Notes: generated by a model from the sequence alone, not told the origin. Numbered from the stretch's first letter, positions 26,896 to 37,435 are shown. The stretch: DNA of 64,000 bases from Gallaecimonas mangrovi (GCF_003367375.1 NZ_CP031416.1:206001-270000); one strand, 5' to 3'. Numbers and translations: made by a program.

Positions 26896-29007
26896 ATGGT
26901 CATGAAAAAAGGCGCCAAGCCAACCCTGGCAGCGGCCCTGTTGGCCATGCTGCTAACCGGCCCGGCCTTTTTGCCGGTGCAAGCGGCAGAGCAGGCCAAT
27001 GCGCCTAAAACCTATTCGGCGCAATTTCGTGATACCGACATCAACGAATTTATTTCCACTGTTGCTGCGGTACTGAAAAAAACCATCGTGGTTGACCCGG
27101 CGGTACGCGGCAAAATTGATGTGCGTTCCTACGAGCAAATGACCGCCAAAGAGTACTACCAGTTCTTCCAGAACGTGCTGGATGTATACGGTTATGCGGT
27201 GATCACCATGCCCAATGGTGTGCTCAAGGTGGTAAAAGCCAAAGACGCGAAAACCGGCGCCATTCCGGTGGTTGACGCCAAGTTAAAGCACGAAGGCGGT
27301 GATGAAATGATCACCCGCGTCTTCCAGGTGCATAACGTGGCGGTGCGTGAACTGTCGCCACTGCTGCGCCAGTTGGTTGATAACGCCGGTGCGGGCAACG
27401 TGGTGCACTATGACGATTCCAACGTCCTGATTGTGACAGGCCGTAGCGGGGTGGTTGACCGTATCGGGCAAATTATCAAGCGGGTGGATAAGGCCGGTGA
27501 CCAGGAAGTGACCGTGGTGAAGCTTAAATACGCTTCTGCCAGCCAAGTGGTAAGCATGGTTAACGACCTGATTAAGGGCAGCTCCAGCAACAACAACAAT
27601 TCGTCGCCGCTGTCGGTAAAAGTGGTGGCAGATGACCGCACCAACTCGGTGCTGGTGTCTGGGGAAACCAAGGCCCGTGACCGCATCATTAAAACCATTC
27701 GTGACCTTGATACCAAAGAGGAAAGCACCGGTAACACCCGGGTGGTTTACCTTAAATATGCTAACGCCAAAGACCTGGTTGAAACCCTGACCGGGGTGTC
27801 CAAGGCGGTGCAGGCCGACAGCAAAAAAGGCGAAAAGGCCGGTGGTAGCGTCGCTTCTAACCAAGACGTGTCTATTAAGGCCGACGAAGGCACCAACGCT
27901 TTGGTGCTGACCGGCCAGCCCGACATGCTCAATAACCTTACCAACGTCATTAATAAGCTCGATATTCGCCGCGCCCAGGTGCACGTAGAGGCGATGATCG
28001 TCGAGCTGTACGACGGCAACGGCACCGACCTTGGCGTGCAGTGGTATTCCAGCAAATACGGCGCCCAGCAGTTCTCTAACGGCTCTACTCCGAGTTTGAC
28101 AACGTTAGGAGCGGCCTATGAATCGGCCACTCAAAGTAGCGGCACCACCACAACTACCACTAATACCGATGGGTCCATTACCCAGACATCGACCAGTGAC
28201 AGCAGTGATTATTCTGACCTGGCTTCGGCGCTTGGTGGTGTCAACGGCGCCTTGTGGGGTGTCTTTAAAGGCAACTGGGGCGCCTTGGTTAACGCGGTAA
28301 GCAGCGATACCAAAGCCAACATTCTGTCGACACCTTCGGTGACCACCCTCGACAACAAAGAAGCCTCTTTTGTATCGGGTGAAGACGTGCCCATTATTAC
28401 CGGCTCGACTACCAGCTCCAGCTCTAGCACCTCCAACCCCTTCCAAACGGTGCAGCGTGAACAGCTGGGGGTAAAACTCGACGTAACGCCGCAAATCAAC
28501 AAGGGTGACGCGGTTCAGCTCACCATCAAGCAGGAAGTGTCTAACGTATCCGGTAATACCTCGGTTGACATCACCCTGCAAAAACGCCAAGTCAATACCA
28601 CCGTTATGGTGCACAGTGGCGACACCATTGTGTTGGGCGGTTTGATTGACGAAGAAACCCAAGAGTCAGTGGAAAAAGTGCCGCTGCTGGGCGACATTCC
28701 CTGGATTGGCAACCTGTTTAAGTCTACGTCCAGCACCAAGAAAAAGCGCAAGCTGATGGTCTTTATTCACCCCACCATAGTGCGTGACGATAAAACCATG
28801 CGCGATATCAGCCGTGAGAAATACAACCTGGTGCGCGACGAGCAAGTGAAACGCCAGGAAGAAGGCATTAGCCTGATGCCCTTTATGGACGCTCCCGAGA
28901 TCCCGCCGTGGGACGACAGCCTGGCGCAGCCGCCAAGCCTGACCGAATATATCCGCGACCGGGATGGCAAGGAAGGCCAGCCTAAGGACAAGGACCAAGA
29001 TGACTGA
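26896..29007 (+). CDS. gspD: Type II secretion outer-membrane secretin GspD
   Basis: 703 residues from ATG 26896, which has AAAGGAA upstream and begins a clean signal peptide ([18 protein letters not shown]). An ATG at 26866 overlaps the gspC stop but has no ribosome site. The periplasmic N0 domain (about 35-110, [19 protein letters not shown]) is followed by N1-N3 repeats, with a Ser/Asn-rich insert in N2 or N3 (SSSNNNNSS). The secretin core starts at about residue 400. Its gate region is rich in Ser/Thr (about 410-445 and 500-520). The end reads [16 protein letters not shown] plus an acidic tail. It forms the multimeric outer-membrane channel for folded cargo. Confidence 0.97.
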   Translation: MVMKKGAKPTLAAALLAMLLTGPAFLPVQAAEQANAPKTYSAQFRDTDINEFISTVAAVLKKTIVVDPAVRGKIDVRSYEQMTAKEYYQFFQNVLDVYGYAVITMPNGVLKVVKAKDAKTGAIPVVDAKLKHEGGDEMITRVFQVHNVAVRELSPLLRQLVDNAGAGNVVHYDDSNVLIVTGRSGVVDRIGQIIKRVDKAGDQEVTVVKLKYASASQVVSMVNDLIKGSSSNNNNSSPLSVKVVADDRTNSVLVSGETKARDRIIKTIRDLDTKEESTGNTRVVYLKYANAKDLVETLTGVSKAVQADSKKGEKAGGSVASNQDVSIKADEGTNALVLTGQPDMLNNLTNVINKLDIRRAQVHVEAMIVELYDGNGTDLGVQWYSSKYGAQQFSNGSTPSLTTLGAAYESATQSSGTTTTTTNTDGSITQTSTSDSSDYSDLASALGGVNGALWGVFKGNWGALVNAVSSDTKANILSTPSVTTLDNKEASFVSGEDVPIITGSTTSSSSSTSNPFQTVQREQLGVKLDVTPQINKGDAVQLTIKQEVSNVSGNTSVDITLQKRQVNTTVMVHSGDTIVLGGLIDEETQESVEKVPLLGDIPWIGNLFKSTSSTKKKRKLMVFIHPTIVRDDKTMRDISREKYNLVRDEQVKRQEEGISLMPFMDAPEIPPWDDSLAQPPSLTEYIRDRDGKEGQPKDKDQDD

Positions 29008-30532
29008 CCAAAGCTTGGCTGAAGGCCTGGAGCAAAGTGTTGCCGCCACCGAGGAACTCAGCCCTGAGCAGGAGCTAGCCGCGGGCCGGCTGCCCTTTGC
29101 CTTTGCCAAGCGCCATGGGGTGCTGTTTACCGAGGGCAAACTGTACTTTCGTGAAGGTGCCCAGCCGCAAGCGCTGCTGGAAGCCTGGCGTTTTTTGGGC
29201 GAAGACATTGCACCAACGCCCATTAACAACCACGACTTCGAAGAGCAGTTAGTGGCTGCTTACCAGCGTGATTCCAGCGCTGCCCGCCAGTTAATGGAAG
29301 ACATTGGCGCCGATCTGGACCTTAACGCCCTGGCCGAAGAGCTGCCAGAAACGGAAGACCTGTTAGACTCCGACGATGACGCGCCGGTTATTCGTTTAAT
29401 CAACGCCCTATTGTCTGAAGCCATCAAGGAAGGGGCCTCAGATATTCATATCGAAACCTTCGAGCAAGCGCTGGTGGTGCGGTTTCGGGTGGATGGGGTA
29501 CTCAAAGAAGTGCTCAAGCCCAGCCGTAAGCTGGCCAACCTGCTGGTGTCCCGTATCAAGGTGATGTCGCGGATGGATATCGCCGAAAAACGGGTGCCGC
29601 AAGATGGCCGTATTGGCCTGCGCATTGCTGGCCGGGCGGTAGATGTGCGGGTATCCACCATGCCGTCTAACCACGGCGAACGGGTGGTGCTGCGGCTGTT
29701 GGATAAAAACGCCGTGCGCCTAGACCTTGAAGACCTAGGCATGGTGCGCTCGGTGCGCGACCAGTTCGAAGGCCTTATTCGCAAGCCCCACGGCATTATT
29801 CTGGTTACCGGCCCCACCGGTTCCGGTAAATCCACCACGCTTTACGCCGGTCTTTCCGAGATTAACTCCAAAGACCGCAACATTCTTACCGTTGAAGACC
29901 CTATCGAATTTGACCTCGAAGGCATTGGCCAAACCCAGGTTAACCCGAAAGTGAACATGACCTTTGCCCGCGGCCTGCGCGCCATTTTGCGCCAAGACCC
30001 GGACGTGGTGATGGTGGGGGAAATTCGTGACCTGGAAACCGCGCAAATTGCGGTGCAAGCGTCGCTCACCGGCCACTTGGTGTTGTCGACCTTGCACACC
30101 AATACCGCCGCCGGTGCCATTACCCGCCTTGAAGACATGGGCGTAGAGCCGTTTTTGATTTCCAGCTCCCTGCTGGGGGTGTTGGCCCAGCGCCTGGTGC
30201 GCCGGCTTTGCCCCCATTGCCGCGAGGAATACAAAGCCAGTAAAGCGGAAGTGGAGCTGATGGCGCTGGGCGACGAGAAAAAGCCCAGCCTCTATCGCCC
30301 CAAAGGCTGCGAGCATTGCAACCACACCGGTTATCGCGGCCGTACTGGCATTCACGAGTTCATCATCATTGATGAAAAACTGCGGGAATTTATTCACGGC
30401 GGTAAGGGCGAACAGGCCATTGTGAAGCAGGTACGTAAAGCGGTAGCCAGTATTCGAGACGACGGCTTTGCCAAGGTGCGCGCAGGTATCACCTCCCTTG
30501 AGGAAGTGCTGCGGGTAACCCGGGAGGATTAA
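29000..30532 (+). CDS. gspE: Type II secretion ATPase GspE
   Basis: 510 residues from ATG 29000, which overlaps the gspD stop by 8 bases. An N-terminal GspE domain is followed by the RecA-like ATPase: Walker [10 protein letters not shown] (about 271), the Asp box VEDPIEF, Walker [13 protein letters not shown] and the His box LSTLHTN. The C-terminal zinc module has CPHC and CEHC. It is the cytoplasmic motor that drives pseudopilus assembly, docking through GspL. Confidence 0.97.
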   Translation: MTDQSLAEGLEQSVAATEELSPEQELAAGRLPFAFAKRHGVLFTEGKLYFREGAQPQALLEAWRFLGEDIAPTPINNHDFEEQLVAAYQRDSSAARQLMEDIGADLDLNALAEELPETEDLLDSDDDAPVIRLINALLSEAIKEGASDIHIETFEQALVVRFRVDGVLKEVLKPSRKLANLLVSRIKVMSRMDIAEKRVPQDGRIGLRIAGRAVDVRVSTMPSNHGERVVLRLLDKNAVRLDLEDLGMVRSVRDQFEGLIRKPHGIILVTGPTGSGKSTTLYAGLSEINSKDRNILTVEDPIEFDLEGIGQTQVNPKVNMTFARGLRAILRQDPDVVMVGEIRDLETAQIAVQASLTGHLVLSTLHTNTAAGAITRLEDMGVEPFLISSSLLGVLAQRLVRRLCPHCREEYKASKAEVELMALGDEKKPSLYRPKGCEHCNHTGYRGRTGIHEFIIIDEKLREFIHGGKGEQAIVKQVRKAVASIRDDGFAKVRAGITSLEEVLRVTRED

Positions 30533-31752
30533 TGGCCGCCTTTGAATACGTTGCACTGGATGCCAAGGGCAAACAGAAAAAAGGCATTATTGAAGCCGAT
30601 ACCGCCCGCGCCGCGCGTTTTTCATTGCGCGACCAGGGCTTAATGCCGGTTTCACTGGCCGAAAGCGTCCAGCAAGAAAAAGCCCGTGGTCAGGCCCGCG
30701 GCCTGGGTTTTGGCCGCAAGGTGTCGGTGTCAGACCTGGCCCTTATCAGCCGGCAGTTATCTACCTTGGTGCAATCGGGCTTGCCGCTGGAAGAGTGTTT
30801 AAAAGCGGTGTCTGACCAAACCGAAAAGCCGCGCCTTAAACGTATTTTAATGGCGGTACGCTCCAAGGTCGTGGAAGGCTACAGCCTGGCCGATTCCATG
30901 GCCGAATTTCCCAATGTATTTGACGACTTGTATTGCTCCATGGTGTCGGCCGGTGAAAAGTCTGGCCATTTGGATACCGTGCAAAACCGCTTGGCCGATT
31001 ACACCGAACAGCGCCAAAGCGTGAAGCAGCAAATTCAGCAAGCGATGATTTACCCCATCATTCTGACCTTGGTGGCCATTGGCGTGGTGTCGATGCTGCT
31101 TACCACTGTGGTACCAACGGTGGTGGGCCAGTTCCAACACATGAACGCCACGTTGCCTGCCAGTACCCGTTTTTTAATCGCCGCCTCCGACTTTTTGCGC
31201 CAGTGGGGCCTTTTGATTTTGGCGGCGGTTGCGGTGGCGGGTTTTGCTTTTTCCAAAGCCATGAAAAAGCCCAACTTTCGCAAAAAAGTACATGGCTTTT
31301 GGCTTACCATGCCGGTGCTTGGCAAGGTGGTGCGCGGGGTCAATACCGCCCGTTTTGCCCGAACCCTGGCGATTTGTAGTGCCTCGTCAGTGCCGCTACT
31401 TGAAGGCATGCGCATCAGCGGTGAAGTGCTCACCAACGACGTAATGCGCGAAGCCATTGAAGAGGCCACCACCAAGGTCCGTGAAGGCACCAGCCTGCGC
31501 CAGGCCTTAACCCAAACCAAGCTGTTTCCGCCGATGATGCTGCACATGGTGGCATCGGGGGAAAAATCCGGTGAGCTGACGCAAATGCTGGAAAGGGCCG
31601 CTGATAACCAGGACCGGGAGTTTTCCAACCTAGTGGCGGTGACTCTGGGAATTTTGACACCGGCCATGGTGGTATTGATGGCCGGTATTGTGTTTTTTAT
31701 CGTGATGTCTATCCTGCAACCGATTTTAGAAATGAATAATTTGGTGGCTTAA
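30532..31752 (+). CDS. gspF: Type II secretion platform protein GspF
   Basis: 406 residues. Two T2SSF cytoplasmic domains (about 70-195 and 275-395) alternate with three membrane helices (about 170-195, 225-245, 375-400). The typical LSTLVQSGLPLEECL and MVSAGEKSGHLD motifs and the second-copy MVASGEKSGEL are visible. It is the inner-membrane rotor that couples GspE to the growing pseudopilus. The ATG overlaps the gspE stop by one base. Confidence 0.97.
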   Translation: MAAFEYVALDAKGKQKKGIIEADTARAARFSLRDQGLMPVSLAESVQQEKARGQARGLGFGRKVSVSDLALISRQLSTLVQSGLPLEECLKAVSDQTEKPRLKRILMAVRSKVVEGYSLADSMAEFPNVFDDLYCSMVSAGEKSGHLDTVQNRLADYTEQRQSVKQQIQQAMIYPIILTLVAIGVVSMLLTTVVPTVVGQFQHMNATLPASTRFLIAASDFLRQWGLLILAAVAVAGFAFSKAMKKPNFRKKVHGFWLTMPVLGKVVRGVNTARFARTLAICSASSVPLLEGMRISGEVLTNDVMREAIEEATTKVREGTSLRQALTQTKLFPPMMLHMVASGEKSGELTQMLERAADNQDREFSNLVAVTLGILTPAMVVLMAGIVFFIVMSILQPILEMNNLVA

Positions 31753-31774
31753 GCCGCCTGATGGAGTGGTAGTG

Positions 31775-32209
31775 ATGAATAAAAAGGAACGGGGTTTTAC
31801 CCTTATTGAAATCATGGTGGTGGTGGTGATCCTGGGGATGCTGATCGCCATCGTTGCGCCGAACGTGTTGGGTAACAAAGACAAAGCCATGGTGCAAAAA
31901 GCCGTAGCCGACATTAACGGCCTGGAATCGGCGCTGGAAATGTATTACCTCGATAACAGCACCCTGCCTACCACCGACCAGGGCCTGCAAGCACTGGTAA
32001 GCGCGCCAAGCCCGGCGCCGCGTAACTATCGCCAGGGCGGTTATATCAAGCGCCTGCCTAACGACCCCTGGGGCCGCCCTTATATTTACATTAATCCCGG
32101 TGAGCATGGCCGTTACGACCTTTACAGCCTCGGTGCCGATGGTCAGGAAGGCGGTGATGGCCTCAATGCCGACATCGGCAACTGGAACCTCAAGGATTTC
32201 CAAAAGTAA
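31775..32209 (+). CDS. gspG: Major pseudopilin GspG
   Basis: 144 residues from ATG 31775; an earlier GTG at 31766 would overlap the ribosome site GATGGAG. The prepilin cleavage site is KKERG|FTLIE with Glu5 of the mature protein, followed by the hydrophobic helix VVVVILGMLIAIVAP. The conserved loop (TTDQGLQAL, GGYIKRLPNDPWGRPY) and the C-terminal calcium-site region (YSLGADGQEGGDG) are intact. It polymerises into the pseudopilus that pushes cargo through the secretin. Confidence 0.97.
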   Translation: MNKKERGFTLIEIMVVVVILGMLIAIVAPNVLGNKDKAMVQKAVADINGLESALEMYYLDNSTLPTTDQGLQALVSAPSPAPRNYRQGGYIKRLPNDPWGRPYIYINPGEHGRYDLYSLGADGQEGGDGLNADIGNWNLKDFQK

Positions 32210-32211
32210 CG

Positions 32212-33075
32212 ATGCGAGCCCAGCGTGCCCATGGTTTTACGCTTATCGAGATCCTGGTTGTCCTGTTTCTGGTGGGGCTAATGGTGACCATGGTGGCCCT
32301 GTCTTTTGGTGGCCCCAGTGACGGTAAGCGTCTGCAAACCGCCGCCGACAAATGGCAGGCACGCTTTGCACTTTTACATGATGAAGCCATCATGCGCTCC
32401 GAGTCTTTGGGCATTAAGTTTAATAAAAACGGCGGCGTTGAGGTGATGCGCTTTGACCCCGACGCCCCGGCTCCCGGCAGTGATGATGCCGATAAAGCCG
32501 CTAACGGCAATGCTGGCGAAGACAACGCTAAAACGCCGGCAAGCGGTGATGATATCAGTAGCCTTTTTGCCGGCGGCGCGCGCCGTAACCGCAAAGACAA
32601 GAGCGATAACAACAGCTTTGATGATGACCAACCCAAAGGTGCTTGGGTGGCCCTTAGCGACGACAATGTGCTGAAAAACTGGCAAAGCGGTGAAGGCATT
32701 CATGGCAGCTTAAAACTGCAAGGTCTGGCCCTGGGTGAAAGCTTAATTCCAGAAAACGCCTTTTCTAATAACGACAAAGACGGTTTGGGCTTTGACGATG
32801 ACAGCACCGACAGCGGTAAAAAGCGGCTGACACCGCACCTGTTCTTTTTACCCTCTGGCGAGTTTTTGCCGTTTGAATTGTGCCTTTATAAGGTGAAAAG
32901 CTCGGCGCTGGATGGCATTACCGACGCCGCCAGAGCCAGCCAGGAAAAGGCGTTGCTTAGCAGCGGCTCACCGCAGCAAGTGCTAACGGTCTGTATTGAA
33001 GGCCATGCCAACGGCAGCTTAAGCCGACCACAGCAAAGTGACATGAGCTGGAGCGACGGCGAGGTGAAGTGGTGA
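32212..33075 (+). CDS. gspH: Minor pseudopilin GspH, enlarged
   Basis: 287 residues, against roughly 170-195 in E. coli and Vibrio. The prepilin leader (RAHG|FTLIEILVV) and GspH-like N-terminus are normal. A block from about residue 82 to 145 is low-complexity and charged, rich in Asp, Asn, Lys and Ala (DDADKAANGNAGED, GARRNRKDKSDNN). A second acidic stretch is near residue 190 (NNDKDGLGFDDDSTDSGKK). The frame stays open and the fold resumes afterwards, so this looks like a loop expansion and not a broken gene. It starts 2 bases after gspG. Confidence 0.92.
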   Translation: MRAQRAHGFTLIEILVVLFLVGLMVTMVALSFGGPSDGKRLQTAADKWQARFALLHDEAIMRSESLGIKFNKNGGVEVMRFDPDAPAPGSDDADKAANGNAGEDNAKTPASGDDISSLFAGGARRNRKDKSDNNSFDDDQPKGAWVALSDDNVLKNWQSGEGIHGSLKLQGLALGESLIPENAFSNNDKDGLGFDDDSTDSGKKRLTPHLFFLPSGEFLPFELCLYKVKSSALDGITDAARASQEKALLSSGSPQQVLTVCIEGHANGSLSRPQQSDMSWSDGEVKW

Positions 33076-33440
33076 AGCGCCAGGGCGGCTTTACCCTGAT
33101 TGAGGTGCTGGTAGCCATGGCCATTTTTGCCATTGCCGCCATAGCCGTTATTAACGCAACCACCAGCAATATTCGCAGCCTTAGCATTTTAAAAGATAAA
33201 ACCTTTGCCGACTGGGTGGCCAGTAACAAGCTCAACGACACTGAATACTTAAGCTTTAAAGACGGCCAAAAGGGCACCGAGAAGGAAGCCGGTATTGAAT
33301 GGTACTGGCGGCTAAAAAAACTGAAAACCGAAGACAGCGACTTTTACGCTTGGGAAGTCACGGTGTCGCGCAGTAGCGATCTGACGCACCCCGAAGCGGT
33401 GATGCGCCGTTATGTGGCGGTGCAGGAGTCGGGAAAATGA
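33069..33440 (+). CDS. gspI: Minor pseudopilin GspI
   Basis: 123 residues; overlaps gspH by 7 bases. Two adjacent GTG codons (33069 and 33072) can start it. Cleavage site RQGG|FTLIEVLVAMAIFA, then the short GspI C-terminal domain (NKLNDTEYLSF, WYWRLKK). Part of the GspI-J-K tip complex of the pseudopilus. Confidence 0.95.
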   Translation: MVKRQGGFTLIEVLVAMAIFAIAAIAVINATTSNIRSLSILKDKTFADWVASNKLNDTEYLSFKDGQKGTEKEAGIEWYWRLKKLKTEDSDFYAWEVTVSRSSDLTHPEAVMRRYVAVQESGK

Positions 33441-34051
33441 GGCGCCAGCGCGGTTTTACCCTCATTGAAATGTTGGTGGCCATTGCCATTTTCGCGCTTA
33501 TCGCCGTGGCGGCCTATCAGGTGCTCAACCAAGTGATGAGCGCTGATAACAGCTCCGATAAGGCCTCCAAACGCTTGGCCGAGGTGCAGCAAGCGATGCT
33601 GACCATCGAGCGCGACATGGAGCAGCTCACCACCCGCCAGGTTAGGTTCCCTAACGGCGATCAGCAAACCCATGTTTTAAGCGGCAGCGCCTATGCGCTG
33701 GAAAGTGAAGACGACGGCGTGCTCTTTACCCGCCGCGGCTGGCAAAACCCCCAGGCGATGCTACCCCGGGGCGAGGTGCAGTTAGCCGGGTATTTGTTAC
33801 AAGATGGCAAGCTGATAAAAAAATACTTCTTCTACCCGGACCCGGAAATCGGCATGGAGCCGCAGCAGCAGGTGCTGCTAACCGATGTAGAAAGCTTCAA
33901 GGTACGTTATTACGACGGTGATGCCTGGCAGGAAAGCTGGGACGCCTCTGACTTGCCACAAGCCATTGCCCTGAAAATCACCCTGAAAGATTACGGGGAA
34001 ATCGAGCGCCGTTTTGCCATCCCAACCAAGAAAAAGGATGACAGCAAATGA
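33437..34051 (+). CDS. gspJ: Minor pseudopilin GspJ
   Basis: 204 residues; ATGA overlap with gspI. Leader RRQRG|FTLIEMLVAIAIFA, then the GspJ body (RDMEQLTTRQVRF, LFTRRGWQNPQA). Forms the pseudopilus tip with GspI and GspK. The first twelve coding bases (ATGAGGCGCCAG) are identical to those of gspK. Confidence 0.95.
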   Translation: MRRQRGFTLIEMLVAIAIFALIAVAAYQVLNQVMSADNSSDKASKRLAEVQQAMLTIERDMEQLTTRQVRFPNGDQQTHVLSGSAYALESEDDGVLFTRRGWQNPQAMLPRGEVQLAGYLLQDGKLIKKYFFYPDPEIGMEPQQQVLLTDVESFKVRYYDGDAWQESWDASDLPQAIALKITLKDYGEIERRFAIPTKKKDDSK

Positions 34052-35004
34052 GGCGCCAGCAACAAGGTATCGCCCTGATTGTGGTGCTGCTGATTTTGTC
34101 GGTTATTGTGGTGCTGGCAGCCAACATGGCCTCAAGGCTGGGGCTGAACATTCGCCGTACCGGTAACCAGCTGGGCCAGCATCAGGCGTACTTTTACGCG
34201 CTGTCGGGTGAAGCCTATGCCGAACTTGCCCTGCACCGCTTGTTAGATAAAAACGACGGTATTTTAGACCCCAGCCAGGGCTGGGATAAAAAGCAGAGTT
34301 TCCCTATCGACGGTGGCGGGGTAACCGGCGAAATTAAAGACGCCAGAACCTGTTTTAACCTCAATAGCCTCACTGGCAACGCGGCAGAGGCCAATCGCAA
34401 GGCCTTTCAAGCCTTGTTGGAAGATTTGGGGGTAGAAACCTTTCAGGCCGAAACCGTTGCCTATTCGCTGGAAGACTGGCTAGACCAAGACTCCGACGTC
34501 ACCGGCAGTTTTGGCGCCGAAGACTCGGAGTACGAAGGCAAGGCGCACCCTTACCTGGCGGCTAACGCACCGATGGTCGACAAATCGGAACTGAGGGTGG
34601 TAAACGGGGTGAGTGCTGAGATTTATCAAAAGGTCAGCCCCTATATCTGCGCCCTGGATGATGACAAGCTGAAGGTCAACATCAATACCATTGCCGAAAA
34701 AGACGCCGTGGTACTGGCGGCGATTTTTACGCCGATGACCTTAAAAGATGCGCAGCAGGTTATCAGCGGTCGCCCCAAAAATGGCTACGACAGTGTGGAA
34801 GCCGCCTGGGCGGACCCAACCTTGTCGGGGCTACAGAATTTAACGGATTCAGCAAAAGAGGCCTTGGTGGTTAAGTCTGACCGCTTCTTTGTTGAGTTAG
34901 AAGGACGCTATCAAAACAGACCCATGTATATGACGAGCCTTTTGAAAAAGGATGACAGCAACAAGCTGACGGTGCTGTGGCGCCGCTTGGGAGGTCACCT
35001 GTGA
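34048..35004 (+). CDS. gspK: Tip pseudopilin GspK
   Basis: 318 residues; ATGA overlap with gspJ. The leader RRQQG|IALIVVLLILS lacks the mature Glu5, as is usual for GspK, the capping subunit. The large globular domain includes DARTCFNLNSL, DWLDQDSDVTGSFGAEDSEY and KLKVNINTI, consistent with the SAM-like/calcium region of this family. It ends with the stop overlapping the gspL start. Confidence 0.96.
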   Translation: MRRQQQGIALIVVLLILSVIVVLAANMASRLGLNIRRTGNQLGQHQAYFYALSGEAYAELALHRLLDKNDGILDPSQGWDKKQSFPIDGGGVTGEIKDARTCFNLNSLTGNAAEANRKAFQALLEDLGVETFQAETVAYSLEDWLDQDSDVTGSFGAEDSEYEGKAHPYLAANAPMVDKSELRVVNGVSAEIYQKVSPYICALDDDKLKVNINTIAEKDAVVLAAIFTPMTLKDAQQVISGRPKNGYDSVEAAWADPTLSGLQNLTDSAKEALVVKSDRFFVELEGRYQNRPMYMTSLLKKDDSNKLTVLWRRLGGHL

Positions 35005-36182
35005 ACACGGTGGTTATTCGCCTGCCGGTGCAAGATGACCAACCCATCAGTTGGTTGCATTGGTCTGCTACCGAACAGGTGGTGCTGGCCAGCGGTACCT
35101 TGCCGGGTGCTGAAACCTTAACGCAACTTAACAGCCTGGAAGGCCGGGTGCTGGTGCTGGTGCCCGGTAGCAGCTGCTTTAATGGCGAAGTAAAACAAGC
35201 CAATAAAAGCCGGCAGTTTATGAAGGCCGTGCCTTTTATGCTGGAAGAAGAGCTGGCCGATGACGTAGATAGCCTGCACTTTTTACTGAAACCGCAAAAC
35301 GGCGTGGTGTCGGTTCTGGCGGTGCGCCACCAGCTGTTGCAGCAATGGCTGGGCTGGCTGGATGAAGCCGGTATTGAACCCTGGAAGCTGGTGCCCGATT
35401 ATCTGGCACTGCCCTGGCAAGCGCCGAGCTGGACCGCACTGGCGCTGGACGGCGACTTGTTGCTGCGCACCGGCCCTTATTCGGGGCTGAGCGTTGACGC
35501 CAAGCTGGCCGAATGGGTGGTTGCACCGATGGTGGCCGACGAAGTGCAACCGGTGGAAGCCTACGGTGAGGTGGCTTTGCCACTGACCTGCACCCTTACC
35601 CAAATGCAGGCCGATTTGCCGCTGTCAGTAGCCGCTAAAGCGGCTGATAACCTGCCGCTGGATCTACTGACCGGCCCCTATCAGCGCAAGTCCAAGTCAA
35701 AAACCCTCACTCGCCAGTGGTGGCCGGTGGCGGCCAGTATCGGCGCCTTGTTGGTGGTGGCTTTGGTTGCCAAAGCGGTGGCCATTTATCGCCTCGATGC
35801 CCAAGCCGACACAGTGGAGAAGCAAATTAGCCAAGATTACGGGCGGCTGTTCCCGGGCGAACGTTTGGTGAGCGCTGGTGCGGTCAGGGCGCAATTGCGC
35901 GGTAAATTAAAAAACCTTGGCACTGCGTCCAACAATGCCAGCTTGCTGGCCATGCTCAATGACCTGTCGGTAACCTTTGCCAAAATCGGCAACATTAAAC
36001 CCGACAACCTGCGCTTTGATGGCAGCCGTGGCGAGCTTCGGCTGCTGACCACGGTGCCGGATTTTTCGACTTTTGAGCGCCTCAAGCAGGCCCTAAGTGA
36101 CCGCTACCAGGTAGACACCGGCGGCCAAAGTTCGGTTGACGGTGGTGTATCTGGCACCTTGATCCTAAGGAGCAAGGGATGA
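35001..36182 (+). CDS. gspL: Type II secretion assembly protein GspL
   Basis: 393 residues from GTG 35001 (GGGAGG upstream, overlapping the gspK stop). The cytoplasmic actin-like domain (about 1-235) binds GspE. It is followed by one membrane helix (about 245-265, WPVAASIGALLVVALVA) and a periplasmic ferredoxin-like domain (about 300-393) that pairs with GspM. The family is divergent, but position and layout make the assignment firm. Confidence 0.94.
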   Translation: MNTVVIRLPVQDDQPISWLHWSATEQVVLASGTLPGAETLTQLNSLEGRVLVLVPGSSCFNGEVKQANKSRQFMKAVPFMLEEELADDVDSLHFLLKPQNGVVSVLAVRHQLLQQWLGWLDEAGIEPWKLVPDYLALPWQAPSWTALALDGDLLLRTGPYSGLSVDAKLAEWVVAPMVADEVQPVEAYGEVALPLTCTLTQMQADLPLSVAAKAADNLPLDLLTGPYQRKSKSKTLTRQWWPVAASIGALLVVALVAKAVAIYRLDAQADTVEKQISQDYGRLFPGERLVSAGAVRAQLRGKLKNLGTASNNASLLAMLNDLSVTFAKIGNIKPDNLRFDGSRGELRLLTTVPDFSTFERLKQALSDRYQVDTGGQSSVDGGVSGTLILRSKG

Positions 36183-36649
36183 TCAAAGACTATTGGCACA
36201 ATTTGGCCCCCCGCGACCGGCAGATTTTGACCTGGGCCGCGCCGTTTTTTGCCTTGGGGCTTCTCTACTTTGCGGTGTGGCAACCGCTATCGAATGCTGA
36301 AGCAAACGCGCAGCAAACCCTTAATTTTCGCCAGGCGGACCTGCAGTATCTGCACGAGCAGGGTATTAAGGTGCTGATCGCCAAAGGCAGCAAGCTGTCA
36401 GCCGGTTCTGGCAGCCTGACCGACCGCGTTACCCGCAGTGCTAACCAATACGGTATTCGTATCGACCGCTTGCAACCAACGGCCGGTAGCATCAACGTCT
36501 GGATTGACGAAGTGCCTTATCAGAAATTGCTGCAATGGCTGACCGAGTTGCAGCTCAAGCAGGGGCTAAGTGTGTCCCAGGCAGATATTGCCACCGCCGG
36601 CAAGCCCGGCATCGTTAAGGTGCGGCGACTGGAACTGGCAGCAGGCTAA
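36179..36649 (+). CDS. gspM: Type II secretion protein GspM
   Basis: 156 residues; ATGA overlap with gspL. Short cytoplasmic start, one membrane helix (about 17-38, WAAPFFALGLLYFAVWQP), coiled segment and a small periplasmic domain (LLQWLTELQLKQGLSVSQAD). It stabilises GspL in the inner-membrane platform. Confidence 0.94.
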   Translation: MIKDYWHNLAPRDRQILTWAAPFFALGLLYFAVWQPLSNAEANAQQTLNFRQADLQYLHEQGIKVLIAKGSKLSAGSGSLTDRVTRSANQYGIRIDRLQPTAGSINVWIDEVPYQKLLQWLTELQLKQGLSVSQADIATAGKPGIVKVRRLELAAG

Positions 36650-37404
36650 TGATGAAAGCAGTGAAATGGACATTAGCGGCGGTGGTGTTTTTTGTTATCG
36701 CCCTTATTTGGCAGCTACCAGCGGCGGTGGTGCTAGGGCAAATCACGCTGCCACCGCAAGTTGATTTTAAAGGCGTGTCGGGCAGTATTTGGCACGGCGA
36801 GCTTAGCAGCGTAACGGTGCAGGGGGTGCGTTTTGACAGCCTTTCATGGCAGTTACATCCGCTGTCGCTTTTAAGCGGGCACATCGCACTGTCGGTGCAT
36901 AGCCGCCCCGGCGTTACCCGGCTTAGCGGCGAGCTTGCCGCCAGTTTTTCTGGCAAGGTGTCGGTTGATAACTTGCTGGTGCGCACCCCGGTTGCGCCGC
37001 TTGTTGCCGGGGTACGGTTGCCGGTGCCAAGTCAGGTTGGCGGCGATTTAGCCATTGCCATTACCCACTTCACACAAGGCGTGCCTTGGTGCGAAAGCCT
37101 GGCCGGTAAGGCGCAGTGGCTTAATGCCTCGGTGAGCAACCATTTTGGTAACTTTAACCTTGGCCGTATTGATGCCGACCTGGGTTGTGACAAGGGCGTT
37201 ATCACCTCTGCCGTACATGACCAGCCGCCACAGCTTGGCCTGCAATTAGAAGCACGACTTGAAGCGCGGCGCTATCAGGTGCGTGGCTTTGCCAAACCTG
37301 CCGCAGATTTACCCAAGAACCTGAAATCCATTTTCGATTTCTTTGGGCGCCCCCACGGCGACGGCCGCTACCCGCTGCAATTTCAGGGGCCTTTGCCTCG
37401 CTAG
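36649..37404 (+). CDS. gspN: Type II secretion protein GspN
   Basis: 251 residues; its start shares a base with the gspM stop. One N-terminal membrane helix (about 5-30), then a GspN-type beta-rich domain (VSGSIWHGEL, SWQLHPLSLLSGHIAL, DFFGRPHGDGRYPLQF). It is an accessory part found in only some systems and is not always essential. Last gene of the operon. gspA, gspB and the prepilin peptidase gene are not here. Confidence 0.93.
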   Translation: MMKAVKWTLAAVVFFVIALIWQLPAAVVLGQITLPPQVDFKGVSGSIWHGELSSVTVQGVRFDSLSWQLHPLSLLSGHIALSVHSRPGVTRLSGELAASFSGKVSVDNLLVRTPVAPLVAGVRLPVPSQVGGDLAIAITHFTQGVPWCESLAGKAQWLNASVSNHFGNFNLGRIDADLGCDKGVITSAVHDQPPQLGLQLEARLEARRYQVRGFAKPAADLPKNLKSIFDFFGRPHGDGRYPLQFQGPLPR

Positions 37405-37433
37405 AAAAAAGCCCTCAGCTGAGGGCTTTTTTG
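37405..37433. terminator. Bidirectional terminator between gspN and yrfG
   Basis: AGCCCTCAG / CTGAGGGCT perfect palindrome with A and T runs on both sides, immediately after the gspN stop and before the yrfG stop. Confidence 0.85.
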
Positions 37434-37435
37434 TG

